This document shows positions 34,291-44,972 of a stretch of DNA of 64,000 nucleotides, one piece after another. This DNA is from Amorphophallus konjac (lineage: Eukaryota; Streptophyta; Magnoliopsida; Alismatales; Araceae), in contig CM040118.1 of NCBI GenBank assembly GCA_022559845.1, forward strand, positions 162,832,331 to 162,896,330, read 5' to 3'. The position numbers were made by a program, and so were the translations under genes. The notes beneath the pieces are model-generated. The model ran no database searches. It saw only the letters and a program-made list of their open reading frames with translations, and had not been told where the DNA came from. Each line of letters opens with the position of its first letter. The first letter of the stretch is position 1.

Positions 34291-35750
34291 CGGCGAGTTC
34301 GGAGACTACGTCTGCCTCATGCCTCTCTCTCTCCTTTTTTGTGTGCGAAGAGGCAGGTACAAAGACCATGTCTGCCTCATGTCTCCTTTTTTCCTTCTCT
34401 TCTTCTTTTGTGTGGGGAGGCAGGTGCGAAGATCATGTTCGCCTCGCGGCTGTTCTTTCTCTTCTTCTCATTTTCTTTTATGGAGAGGCAGGTGCAGAGA
34501 CCATGTTCGCCTCATGATCGCTCTTTTTCTTCTTCTCTTCTTCTTTTATGGAGAGGCAGGTGCAGGGCCCATGTTTGCCTCATGATTGCTCTTTCTCTTC
34601 TTCTCTTCTTCTTTTATAGAGAGGCGGGTGCAGAGACCGTGTTCGCCCCGTGATTGTTCTTTCTCTTCGTCTTTTCTTCTTTTATGGAGGGGCAGGTGCA
34701 GAGACCGTGTTCGCCCCGTGATTGTTCTTTCTCTTCGTCTTTTCTTCTTTTATGGAGAGGCGGGTGCAGAGACCGTGTTCGCCCCGTGATTATTCTTTCT
34801 CTTCATCTTTTCTTCTTTTATGGAGAGGCGGGTGCAAAGACCGCGTCTGCTTCGTGACTCTCTTTTTTTTCTTCTCTCCTTCTTTTGTAGAGAGGCAGGT
34901 GCAGAGACCCTGTTCGCCTCATGACTCTTTCTCTTCTTTTTTCTTCTTTTGTAGAGAGGCAGGTGCAGAGACCGTGTTCGCCTCATGTGCATTCTTTCTT
35001 TCCTTCTCTTCTTTTGTGTGATGAGGCAGGCTCGAAGACCACGTCTACCTCATGTGTCTTCTTTTGGTTCTGCTCTTCTTCTTTTATGTGAAGAGGCGGG
35101 TTCAGGGACCACGTCTGCCTCATGTGTCTTTTCTTCCTTTTCTTCTCTTCTTCTTTGCGTGGAGAGGCGGGCTCGAGGACCGTGTTCGCCTCGTGACTCT
35201 TCTTTTTCTTCTTCTCTTCTTCCTTTTTATGGAAAGAGATGGGCTCGGGGACCACGTCTGCCTCATGTGTATTCTTTCTTTTCTCCTCTTCTTTTTTGTG
35301 ATGAGGCGGGCACGAAGACCACGTCTGCGTCATGTGTCTTTTCTTCCTTTTCTTCTCTTCTTCTTTTGCGTGGAGAGGCGGGTGCAGAGACCATGTTCGC
35401 CTCGTGACTCTTTGTCTTTTTTTTTCCTTCTCTTTCTCCTTTTTATGGAAAGAGGTGGGCTCGGGGACCACGTCTGCCTCAGGTGTATTCTTTCTTTTCT
35501 CCTCTTCTTTTTGTGATGAGGCGGGCTCGAAGACCACGTCCGCCTCATGTGTCTTTTCTTCCTTTTCTTCTCTTCTTCTTTTGCGTGGAGAGGCGGGTGC
35601 AGAGACCATGTTCGCCTCGTGACTCTTTGTCTTTTTTTTCTTCTTTTGTAGAGAGGCAGGTGCAGAGACTGTGTTCGCCTCATGACTCTCTCTCTCTCTC
35701 TTCTTTTGTGTGATGAGGCGGGCTCGAAGACCACGTCTGCCCCGTGCATG
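34290..35750 (+). repeat. Tandem array of about 21 units of 65-75 bases with GAGGCG...CGCCTC arms
   Basis: Each unit has AGAGGCGGGTGCAGAGACC, then GTGTTCGCCTCATGACTC, followed by a CTTCTT-rich spacer and TTTTATGG or TTTTGTGTG. GAGGCG pairs with CGCCTC. Variants GAGGCA with TGCCTC also occur (35025-35060). Long frames with repeated RVQRPCSPRD peptides come from the array. Confidence 0.85.
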
Positions 35751-35799
35751 TCTTTTCCTTTATTCTGCTCTTCTTTTCTCATTAATGCTTCCACGCTGG

Positions 35800-38700
35800 A
35801 GTGTATTTCTCTTAATGTACCCCCAGGTCGGGGTGTAGCTTCATTTGGTATGCATCCCCCCTGAGGGGGTGTGTTTTGCCTCTTCGCTTCTGTGCCCCCA
35901 GGCGGGGCGTATTTTTTTTTGCTTCTATGTCCCCAGACCAGGGTGTGTTTTTTTTAATGCCCCCGAGGCGGGGTGTAGCTCTCTTCAAACGCCCCCATGG
36001 TGGGGTATACTCTTCACGGCTTCTATGCCCCCAGGTGGGGTATGTTTCTTCTTCAAATACCCCTAAGCCAGGGTGGACTTCTCTTCATATGCCCCTGAGC
36101 CGGGGCGTGTTCTTTATAGCTTCTAGGCCCTCGAGGTGAGGTATGTTTCTTCTTCATATGCCCCTGAGCCGGGGTGTAGCTCTCTTCAAATGCCCCCAAG
36201 CCGGGGTATACTCTTCACGGCTTCTATGCCCCTAGGCGGGGTATGTTTCTTCTTCATATGCCCCTGGTATGGGGCGTAGCTTTCTTCAAATGCCCCCGGG
36301 ACGGGGGTGTATCTTTTGCTTCTTACGCCCCCCTGAGGCGGGGGTGTATCTCTTTACGGCTTCTGTGCCCCTCCCGAAGCAGGGTATGTTGTTTCTTCAA
36401 ATGCCGCTTGGGCGGAGTATATCTTTCTTCTTATGCTCCCAGATCGGGATGTATGTCTCTTTGTTTCTGTGCCCCGGGTCGGGGTAGATGCTTCTGCTTC
36501 TTATGCGCCAAGGGCGGAGTGTATTTTTGTGTCCCCAGGCTGGGGTAGGTGCTTCTGCTTCTTATGCGCCAAGGGCGGAGTGTGTCTCTTTCTGTGCCCC
36601 TAGGCTGGGGTACATTCTTCATGTTTCTCATACCCTTTTCGCAGGGCGTATTCTCTTGCTTCTCATGTCCCTGGATCGGGGCGTATATTTCTTCTTCTGA
36701 CGCCCCTAGGTCGGGGTATATTCTTTCTTCATGTGCTCCCGGGTCGGGATGTATGCCTCTTTGCTTCGGTGCCCCCGGGTGGAGGTGTACTCTATCTCTT
36801 TACTTCTGCGTCCTCCAGGCGGGGTATGTTTCTTCTTCAAATGCCCCTGAGCCGGCGCATATTCTTTATGGCTTTATGCCCCCTGGCGGGGTATATTTCT
36901 TCTTCAAATATCCCTAAGACGGGATGTATTCTTCTCTTTCTTATGCTCCCGAGGCGGGATGTATCTTCTTCAAATACCCCTAAGCCGGGGCGTGTTCTTT
37001 ATGGCTTCCATGCCCCCTGGCGGGGTATGTTTCTTCTTCAAATATCCCTAGGCCGGGGTGGACTTCTCTTCATATGCCCCTGAGTCGGGGCATGCTCTTT
37101 TACAGCTTCTAGGCCCTCGAGGTGAGGTATGCTTCTTCTTCAAATACCCCCGAGACGGGGGTGTGTTTCTTGGCTTCATATGCCCCGGACGTGGGGTATA
37201 TCTTTTGTTTCTTATGCTCCCGAGCCGGGATGTAGCTTCTTGGCCTCACATGCTGCCGAGGCGAGGGGTATGTTGCTTTACGTGCCCCCGGGGGGAATGC
37301 ATTTTGCCTATGTTACCCCGTGGCGGGGTATATCTCTTGGCTTCTTACGCCCCCAAGGTGGGGTGTGTTTTCTTCTTGTGCCCCCGGGGTGGGGTATATC
37401 TTTCGCTTCTTATGCCCCCCCTTGAGGCGGGGTGAAATCTTTGCTTCAAATGCCCCTAAATCGGGGTATAGTTTTGTCTCATATGCCCCTGGAGCAGGGG
37501 TGTGTTTCTCTTCATGTGCCCCTGGGAATGGGGTGTATCTTTGTTGATTGTTGTGCCCCAAGAGGGAGGTGCCTTTCTCTTCATGTGCGTCGGGCACCGG
37601 GTGTATCTTTGCTTTTTTTTTTATATGCCCCTGAGGGGGGATTCTTCTTCTTCTGCCCCGACACGCTGGAGAATGTCTGCTTCTTGTGCTCCCAAAGTGG
37701 GGTGTATTCTCGACGGCTCTTGTGCCCCCGTTGGTGGGGTGTATGCTTCTTCTTCAAATTCCCCTAAGGCGGGGTGTATTCTTTGTCGCTTCATGTACCC
37801 CCGAGTCGGGGTGAATTCTCTTCATGTGCCCCCATGGCGGGGTGTACTCTCTTCATGTGTCCCTAGGAGTGGGGTGTGGTTTGCTTCCTTTGCGCCCTAG
37901 CAGAGTGTATCGCTGCTTGCAATATCCCCCGAGGCGGGGTATCCTTCTTCTTCAAATACCCCTAAGCCGAGGCGTATTCTTTATGGCTTCTATGCCCCTC
38001 ATAGCGGGGTGTGTTTCTTCTTCAAATACCCCTAAGATGGGGTGGACTCTTTTCTTCTTATACTCCCAAGGCAGGATGTAGCTTCTTCAAGTGCCCCTGA
38101 GCCGAGGCGTGTTCTTTACGGCTTCTATTCCCCCAGGCGGGATATATTTCTTCTTCAAATACCCCTAGGCCGGGGTGTATTCTTGCTGCTTCTCATGCTC
38201 CCGAGGCGGGATGTGACTTCTTCTAATGCCCCTAAGCCGAGACGTATTCTTCATGACTTCTATGCCCCCTGGCGGGGTATGTTTCTTATTCAAACGCCCC
38301 TAAGCTAGGGTGTGTTCTTATGCTTTTTTGCGCCCCTCAGGGTGAGGTGCATTCCTCTCCATATGCCCCTAGCATGGGGTGTGCTTTTGTTTCTTATGCC
38401 TCCAGGCCGGGGTATGCTTCTTGGTCTCATATGCCGCCGAGGCGAGGTGTATGTTGCTTCATATGCCCCCGGGGCGGGGATGTATCTCTTGCTTCTTATG
38501 CCCCCCCATGGCGGGGTATGTTCTCGGCTTCTTATCCCCCAAGGTGGGGTATTTTTTTTTTGGCTTTTTGTGCCCCCAGGCTGGGATGTATTCTGTTTCT
38601 AATGCCTCCAGAGTGGAGTGTATTGCTGCTTCCGATGCCCTCAAGGCGGGGTGTAATTCTTGCTTCTTATGCCCCCGAGGCGGGGTGAACTCTTCTTCTT

Positions 38701-39835
38701 TGCTTATGTGCTCCCATATCGGGGTGTATTCCTTTATTCATATGCTCCCCTAAGCCAGGGAATGTTGTTTGTTCTGCTTCAGATGCCCCCGGGGGGGGGG
38801 GGGGGGTATATATGTTGCTTCATGGACTCCGAGCCTATGGTGTATTCCTTCTTCGAATGCCCCTAAGTCGGGGTGTATTCTTCTCTTCTTATGCTCCCAA
38901 GGCGGGATGTAGCTTCTTCAAATGCCCCTAAGCCAGGGCGTATTCTTTATGGCTTTTATACCCCCAGGCGGGGTATGTTTCTTTTTCAATTGTCCCTAGG
39001 ACAGGGTGTACTCTTCTCTTTCTTATGCTTCCGAAGTGGGATGTAGCTTCTTCAAATGCCCCTAAGCCGGGGCGTGTTCTTTATAGCTTCTAGGCCCTCG
39101 AGGCGAGGTATACTTCTTCTTTAAATACCCCCAAGACAGGGGTGTGATTCTCCCGCTTCCTCTGCCCCAGAGTGGGGTATACTTCTCTTTGTATTCCCCT
39201 CAGTCAGGGTGTATTCTTTTCGCTTCATATGCCCCCAGGGTGGGATGCGTCTTCTGCTTCTCATGACCCTGGGATGGAGTGTATTCTCTTCATGTGCCCC
39301 CGGCACGAGGGTGTATCTTTGCTTTTTATGCCCCCGAGGGGGATTCTTCTTCTTTTGCCCCGACACGCCGGGGAATGTTTGCTTCTTGTGCCCCGAAAGT
39401 GGGGTGTGTTCTTGATGGTTCCTGTGCCCCCGTTGGTGGGGTGTATGCTTCTTCTTCAAATTCCCCTAAGGCGGGGTGTATTCTTTGTTGCTTCATGTAC
39501 CCCTGAGTCGGGGTGAATTCTTTTCTTCTTACGCCCCCATGGCGGGGTATGTCTTTTGCTTCATGTGCCCCCATATCGGGGTGTATTTCTCTTCTTCAAA
39601 TGCCCCTAAGTTGGGGTGCAACTCTATTTCTTCTTATGTCCCCAGGTCAGGGCGGATTCTTCTTCAAATGCCCCGAAGTCGGGGTGTAGCCTTTGCTTTG
39701 TGCCCCTCAGTCGGGGCGGATTCTCTTCATGTGCCCCTGGGAATGGGGTGTATCTCTTTTTTTTGCCTCTTATGCCCCCGTAACAGGGTATATATCTTCT
39801 TCTTATCCCCCATGGCGGGGTATATGCATGCTCTC
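35800..39835 (+). repeat. 4-kb array of about 100 stem-loop units (CCCC...GGGG type)
   Basis: Units of about 35-45 bases: ATGCCCCTGAGCCGGGGTGT, then a TTCTTCTTCAA-like spacer. Arms vary in matched pairs: CCCC...GGGG, CTCCC...GGGAT, CCTC...GAGG and CTCCA...TGGAG. An unbroken run of 16 G occurs near 38787. Three frames stay open for long stretches and give Cys/Ser/Phe-rich peptides, none protein-like. Confidence 0.9.
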
Positions 39836-40613
39836 TTCGGGAGTGGTGGTCGTGCTTGGCCTCATTGCTATAAAGCATTCTCCACAGCGGATAGCCATTC
39901 ACCAAGCTACAATTGTGGCTCGCTGGGTCTTTTAACAGCCATTCGAGGGGCCGTCTTATGCCGGATGGAGGCAGTAGGAAGGAGGAACGAGCGGGGTCAT
40001 TGCACCGCGGACTCGGAGCCTCCTAGAGTCGGGCAGGATGCCGAGTTTCTTCTTGCTCTTTCAGTCGGCGATGCTGGCCAACTTTTCTTCCTTTCTTCTG
40101 TCTCTCTTTTTTTTTCTTTTTTTCCTCTTCTTTTCTTCTTGTATGATTGACCAGGGTGGAGGTGCAGGAGAGCGCTCACCCCCTCAGGGAGGGGATGAGT
40201 GGTTCGCTCCACCGCATCAACCCCACAGTGGTAATCTTCGTTCAGCACGGGTCTCGACGGACGTGGCCATACAACCCTCTCTTGCCAATTCTTTCTCCTT
40301 TTTTTTTTGCTTCTTTCTTTTCTCTTTTTCTTCTTTTCTTCTTTTCTTCTCTTTCTTTTTGAGGAAAAGGGGGGTTTGATTTCCCCTCCCTTCTCTTCTC
40401 CCCCTTGTTTTATAACAGCCCCCATGATTCTTGGAAGCTGCATATGCTTCGAAGCAACGGCCTCGAGGCCACAAAGGCAGCTGCACCGAGTTTGGCTTTT
40501 CTCCCCATAGGACTGGCGAAGACAGCACCTGCCATTCATCAAAGCAGGCAAACATCGTTAATTAGGAGGCCATGAGGCCCTAAATCCCGGCGAAGAGATG
40601 AAGGGTGGTTTAG
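39836..40613 (-). other. 5' leader region of element X
   Basis: From the PBS inward: a block containing the reverse complement of an LTR phrase (40564-40593), then mixed sequence with two poly-pyrimidine stretches. No gag is present. Small frames on both strands have low-complexity Lys/Glu- or Phe/Ser-rich translations. Confidence 0.4.
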
Positions 40614-40631
40614 GTGCCACCGGGCGTGCCA
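40614..40631 (-). other. Putative primer binding site of element X
   Basis: The minus strand reads TGGCACGCCCGGTGGCACC, four bases after the 5' LTR end. A TGG start next to the LTR is the PBS format of gypsy elements. I cannot name the tRNA with certainty. Confidence 0.6.
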
Positions 40632-40635
40632 GACT

Positions 40636-40838
40636 TGTGGACGCACTTTTCGTTCGTTTATTACGCTCGTCTATTCGGGAATGGTTGATTCGTCTATTAA
40701 GTGCGTGGGCGTGCCAGTCACAAAGTGACAATTTATTCGGGCTCCGAAGAGCCCACGGTGCGCTCGATCTGACTCGGTCAGACGATTGTGTGGTTCGTGT
40801 CGGAACCAAGACCCGCCGCGCCATAAAGGTCACGGCGT
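40636..40838 (-). repeat. Inner part of the 5' LTR of element X
   Basis: The first 203 bases (plus-strand order) match 26411-26612 closely. The LTR is then split by element Y and resumes at 60231. Confidence 0.9.
40834..40838. other. Left target-site duplication GGCGT of element Y
   Basis: GGCGT occurs here and at 60226-60230. The uninterrupted LTR of X (26605-26614) has a single CACGGCGTCATT at this place, which proves the insertion. Confidence 0.95.
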
Positions 40839-41618
40839 TGTGGACTGCCGAATGGAGATCTACTCAAAAGGGAACGAGAAACGCGAGCGACGGGCTACAA
40901 ACTCGCAATAACTAAAAGCTAATGGGGGAAGGGGTCGTGCAACATATCAACAGAGAAAAGAGCATACGTAGGATGCCAAAGGGATGCGATCGCCAGAGGG
41001 GTTACCTCAATGAAAAGAAATGATCGCGTGTACCTGGCACGAGGCACGGAAACTGTGAATCATCGAGAGCGAGAAATGGTGGGTTGCTTCTTCCTCCCCC
41101 TTCGGCCGGCCGACGGGGAGGGCTTTCCTTGGGTACTCTTGCAAAACAACGACAAACAAATAACAAGTGGATCAGAAAGACGAAGGTGCAGCAATCAATT
41201 CTAGCGATGCAAGTAACGAAATGACGGCCGGACACACACCTGGTTGGTGTTGTCTTTTAAACCCCTCTCGGACACGAGTAGGAGGAAAATGCTTATGATG
41301 GATGGTGATTATACCAACGTAGGAACAGGAAGAGACTCCCCCAACAGGGGGTGAAAAATGCGATGTGATGAATGTAAGATATCTAAAGAAAAAGAGAGGA
41401 GAATGGCTTATTGGATGGCCGATGGCGAGATCCGGCGGAACCTCGGTAGCGTAGGGATGACGTGGGAGCGCGACGGGCGAAGACGGCCTTTCTCCTGCGA
41501 GCACGGGCACCCAGGAATCCTGCAGAACCTCCCCTACAAAACACCCACGGGTTAGGAATGGAATCCGACAGCCTCCCGGCGCTCTTTTTTTCGACCCTGG
41601 GACTGAGGGGGGTAGCCC

Positions 41619-41631
41619 TCTATTTATAGAG
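41619..41631 (-). promoter_or_regulatory. TATA box of the 3' LTR of Y
   Basis: The minus strand reads CTATAAATAGAGGG, conserved at 59391-59404 in the 5' LTR. It lies just inside the hairpin cluster. Confidence 0.6.
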
Positions 41632-41640
41632 TTCCGGAGG

Positions 41641-42093
41641 ATGGAGGCATCCAGGGGCCTAGACGCCTCCATGATTTGGCTCTTTTTTAAACGACAATCT
41701 GACCGGCTGACGGATGGTCAGTGGCCAGGGGCACCCGTGACCTGAGTGATGGAGGAGTCCAGGGGCCTGGACGCCTCCATTGCATTGGATCCCTTTCGAA
41801 CTACAATCCAGCCAACGGATAGTCGGGGTCTGGGGTGCCCGTGAGCTGAATGATGGAGGCGTCCAGCGGCCTGGACGCCTCCATTATTTGGATTCTTTTT
41901 AAACGACAGGCTGAGCAACGATCGGGCAGTGGCCAGGGATGCCCGTGAGCTGAACGATGGAGGCGTCGAGGGGCTTGGACGCCTCCATGATTTGGATTCT
42001 TTTCAAACGACAGACTGAGCAACGGTCAGTCGATGGCCGGGGCCGCCCGTGAGCCGGATGATGGAGGCGTCCAGTCTCCTGGACGTCTTCAAG

Positions 42094-42144
<51 letters not shown>

Positions 42145-42373
42145 TATTTTATTATTTTTTTCAATTTTTTTTGTGTCATTTATGGAGGCGTCCAGCCTCC
42201 TGGACGCCTCCATGATTTTTCTGATTTTTTAATTTTTTAATTTTTTAATTATTTTTATTTATGGAGGCGTCCAGGCGCCTAGACGCCTCCATGATTTTTC
42301 AATTTTTTATTATTTTTATTATTATTATATATATATGAATTTATGGAGGCGTCCAGTCTCCTGGACACCTCCA
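41641..42373. repeat. Eight palindromic hairpins in the 3' LTR of Y
   Basis: Units at about 41641, 41749, 41853, 41957, 42059, 42182, 42262 and 42342. Each is ATGGAGGCGTCCAG, a four-base loop (GGGC, CGGC, TCTC, CCTC or GCGC types), then CTGGACGCCTCCAT. Stems are 12-14 pairs. A few arms carry CG to CA or CG to TG changes. Spacers are about 70-75 bases in the first half and AT-rich in the second. Confidence 0.95.
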
Positions 42374-42522
42374 CGATTTTTCACGAAAAAATTCAAAAAA
42401 GTGTAAAAAAAATCAGAAAAATAGGAAATCACCATAGCAATTAAAAATGTGAAGGCCGCCTTGGGGTATCATAGTGTAATATGAGATTTACTCACTGTAA
42501 CGTCTAGAACGGCGTGTCTATA

Positions 42523-42535
42523 GCTGCCCCGCCTT
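42523..42535 (-). other. Polypurine tract of element Y
   Basis: The minus strand reads AAGGCGGGGCAGC directly before the 3' LTR start (TATAGACACG, originally TGTAGACACG). Confidence 0.65.
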
Positions 42536-43433
42536 GGCGTCTGCTTTGCAAGGGAGTGGCACGTAGTTGAATGGCATTGAAGTGAAGTGGAATGGAGTGA
42601 GAATGGACTGAAAAGTAGATGCCAAGGTGTGATGAGACACGCTTTCAACATTACGATTTTTGGAATGTTTTCAGAGTTTTCAACGAGACGACCTGGGAGA
42701 AGGTCTTTCGAATTCAACAATTGTTTGGACGGAAATCAAACAAGGAAGGAGAAAATGTGCGCTCAGGCACGAGTAGAAAAAGGGACCAACTTCTCTGTGT
42801 GGAAGTACATGGGTCGTAAACCTGCAGGTTTCACCTTGGGGAGCGGTTACCAGCCAATGTGGAAGTGCTACGGCCAAGATGGGTCAAATGGAGTAAAAGT
42901 AAAGGAATATTTGAGGATCAATCCAAACAAGGGTCTCCTTTGGAAGAACAACGTTGGGCTGTCTCAAGGAAACTCAATACTTCATTCGGAATGGAATATC
43001 TCATATTATAAGAATTTAAGCACAGCGACCTTCGCAATCGAATTACTTTGAATGATTTTCCACAGTGGAATCAAAGTCCTACATGAATGCATGCTGGGTT
43101 TAAAGAAAAATTTAAAACAAACTAAAATAGAAAAATAGCCAAGGATAATATTGTCAACTTGTTAAGAACGGGTCAGGATACCGATCCGGTGAGTTGATAC
43201 TGAGCCGGGGCCCGTTTATCCACGCACCAACTCACTGAATAGAACCGTCGTCCCCATACTGTCACCAGTTAACGGCCTATCCGTACAACTCAAATTCTTC
43301 TGGAATCATCACTGTTTTTGTTGAAGGGGAACTCAAATCTCAGATCCGTTCGGGTCGCAAGGTCCTTGACGTGTTCTAATAGCGTAAATATCATATAGTA
43401 TGATGCTTGACACGGGGAACCAAACACTGAAGG
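42536..43433. other. 3' region of Y between the PPT and the antisense genes
   Basis: Holds a 154-codon plus-strand frame (42587-43051) without recognisable motifs, which I do not regard as a supported gene. A block at 43166-43325 is shared in inverted orientation with 24525-24746. It lies just upstream of the first antisense gene, so it could contain its promoter. That is inference only. Confidence 0.35.
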
Positions 43434-44972
43434 ATGGCACATAAGATAGGGCAAAGGCATCCGTTAGCAAAACCTAGTGGCGGGATCAGGCAACTTTCCG
43501 ACCTTGAGGGTCATCTGAGTGGGATGATCACTTTGCATAGAGGGATCATGTTTCTTTTCTTCCCCTTTTGGGCGCGTCCAGGTGCCGGGACGCGTCTTAT
43601 CTTTGAATCCAAATCTAAAACGCGAGGCGGCCTTTCTTCTTCCGTGCGTCACCCGCAAACGAGCCCGCCCCCCGCCGAGATTCGCTCGCTTATCTTCATC
43701 TTCTTCTCTCCTCGACCGATGGAGTTCGGTGGGCCAGATCGTGGTGAAGGGAGAGAGGGTCGAGGGACTCCTCGCCCGAGGAGGGATGTGCACGAGCACG
43801 GTGAGGCATCAATGGAAGTGGAAGGGCCTTTTAGAGCACTCGTGGGACCCGAGGGGCCCGACGGCAAGGAAGGAGGCGAACACGGCTCGGTGAGTGCTTC
43901 GGTTTCTCCCTCTATGACTTGTTTTGAATTCGGAGTGCGTGGTGTGGGAGAGGAAGGGGCTTGGTAAGGGCGGCACTCACATGATGGGCGCGTCCTTGAC
44001 AGGGGGCGCGTTCTCGTTAACTGACGGGGGACCTCCCTCTTTGATGCAGGGTGCGGCAAGAATCCCGGGCTTGGCTGACGAGTGGGCGAGCGCGGATGAG
44101 CCGGGCCGCGTCAGGAAAGAGAGTCGCGGCAAGGGGAAGCTCGAGGACCGACGCGTACATTCCCCTGGTCAACAAGGGAGCGCACCGGTGTAGGGCAGTG
44201 GCGGCCTCCTACAGCAGCGGAGGGGGGACCGAGCGGGGGCTCCTCAGCTTGGGAGACGGACGGAGGCGACAATAGGGCCTCAAAAATTTTTATTTTTATT
44301 TTTATTTTATTTTATTTTATTTTATTTTATTTTATTTTTTTTTGCCATGAAATTCCAGAATTTAACCAACGGCCGTTGTCTATCTAATTTTTATGTGCCC
44401 AGCAGGAAACGGTGGTAGGGACGGCTAGCGGATCGTCCTCCAACCCTCAGGCTCTTTTTCTAGAGAACGCTTCCCTCCAGGAGCAGCTTGCCAGTGCGGT
44501 GGCCCGCGCGGTCCGTGCTGAAGAGGAGCGTGATGCCTGGGCCACAGCCGTGGCAGAGTTGCAGCGCCGAGGTGAGGGGAGGCCCTCTCCAGACATTCTG
44601 GAGCTACGGGTCCTTCTCCAGGCGACGATGAGGGAGGCGGAGAGAGAGAGAGAGGAGGGAAGGGCCGAGCGACAGCGAGACCAGGCCGAGAGGAAGGCCT
44701 TGGAGGCCCAAGTGAGGGAGCTCCAGCTAGGCCTTCAGGTCATGGCGCAAAGGTTAGGAGCGATGGAGACGCGCTACGAGAGAGCGCGAGAGCTCGGGGC
44801 GCTACTTCGCCGGTCTGGACACTTTTCTGCTGGTGGCTTCCTCGCCACGCCAGGGGAGGAGCAGCGAGCCACCGCTATGGATCAGGCGTCACGAGGCGAG
44901 GCGGGTGCCGCACCGGGGTCCGGGAGGCTTCCGAGGGATCCCCACCTCGGGGGAGAGGAGAGGGACGCCTAG
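43434..44972 (+). pseudogene. Antisense coiled-coil gene of Y, paralogue lacking the mobile domain
   Basis: The left part (43434-43560) encodes RQLSDLEGHLSG, matching RRLSDLEGHFSE in the first exon of the PMD gene. Likely middle exons are 43720-43878, ending at a GTGAGT donor, and from about 44050 after a GATGCAG acceptor. The last exon starts after a CCCAGCAG acceptor (about 44403) and runs open to 44972. It encodes a long charged coiled coil (RAVRAEEERDAW, then EAEREREEGRAERQRDQAER, then RYERARELGALLRRSGHFSAGGF). This tail aligns with the last two exons of the PMD gene, but without the intron between them. No PMD is present. Exon borders are by eye. Function is unknown: coiled coils suggest protein contact, nothing more. 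Confidence 0.5.
44281..44343. repeat. (ATTTT)n microsatellite
   Basis: A run of TTTTA units, within a putative intron of the antisense coiled-coil gene. Confidence 0.85.

Larger units (their letters stand above)
26411..40838 (-). mobile_element. Element X: giant non-coding LTR retrotransposon (resumes at 60226)
   Basis: On the minus strand: 5' LTR (60226 to beyond the window end, plus 40636-40838), PBS (40614-40631), a 9.63 kb internal region, PPT (31003-31017) and a 4.59 kb 3' LTR (26411-31002). LTR ends are TGTGGAC...GTCCACA. No gag, protease, RT or integrase block was recognised in any frame. Most of the internal region is arrays of short stem-loop repeats. This is the layout of a large non-autonomous element (LARD-like). 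Which autonomous element supplies its proteins is unknown. Y is one candidate, because its PBS region and LTR ends have a similar style. Y interrupts the 5' LTR of X, so Y is younger at this site. Confidence 0.8.
40839..42522 (-). repeat. 3' LTR of element Y (1684 bases)
   Basis: On the plus strand TGTGGACTGCCG...GGCGTGTCTATA. The other LTR ends GTGTCTACA, so the terminal dinucleotide has mutated here. It contains eight hairpins, a minus-strand TATA box (41619-41631) and an (AT)n tract (42097-42141) longer than in the 5' LTR. Confidence 0.95.

Noticed and set aside
34285..35794. Arg/Cys-rich and Lys/Glu-rich repeat proteins on both strands
   Set aside because: Produced by the 65-75 base hairpin repeat in every frame. 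No protein family features.
35800..39835. Possible cysteine-rich repeat protein from long open frames
   Set aside because: Three frames are open over parts of the array, codon periodicity follows the repeat unit, and there is no start or domain. The DNA repeat explains it.
42587..43051. 154-codon plus-strand frame next to the 3' LTR of Y
   Set aside because: No motif, no paralogue in the window and no clear splice context. Left as unsupported.
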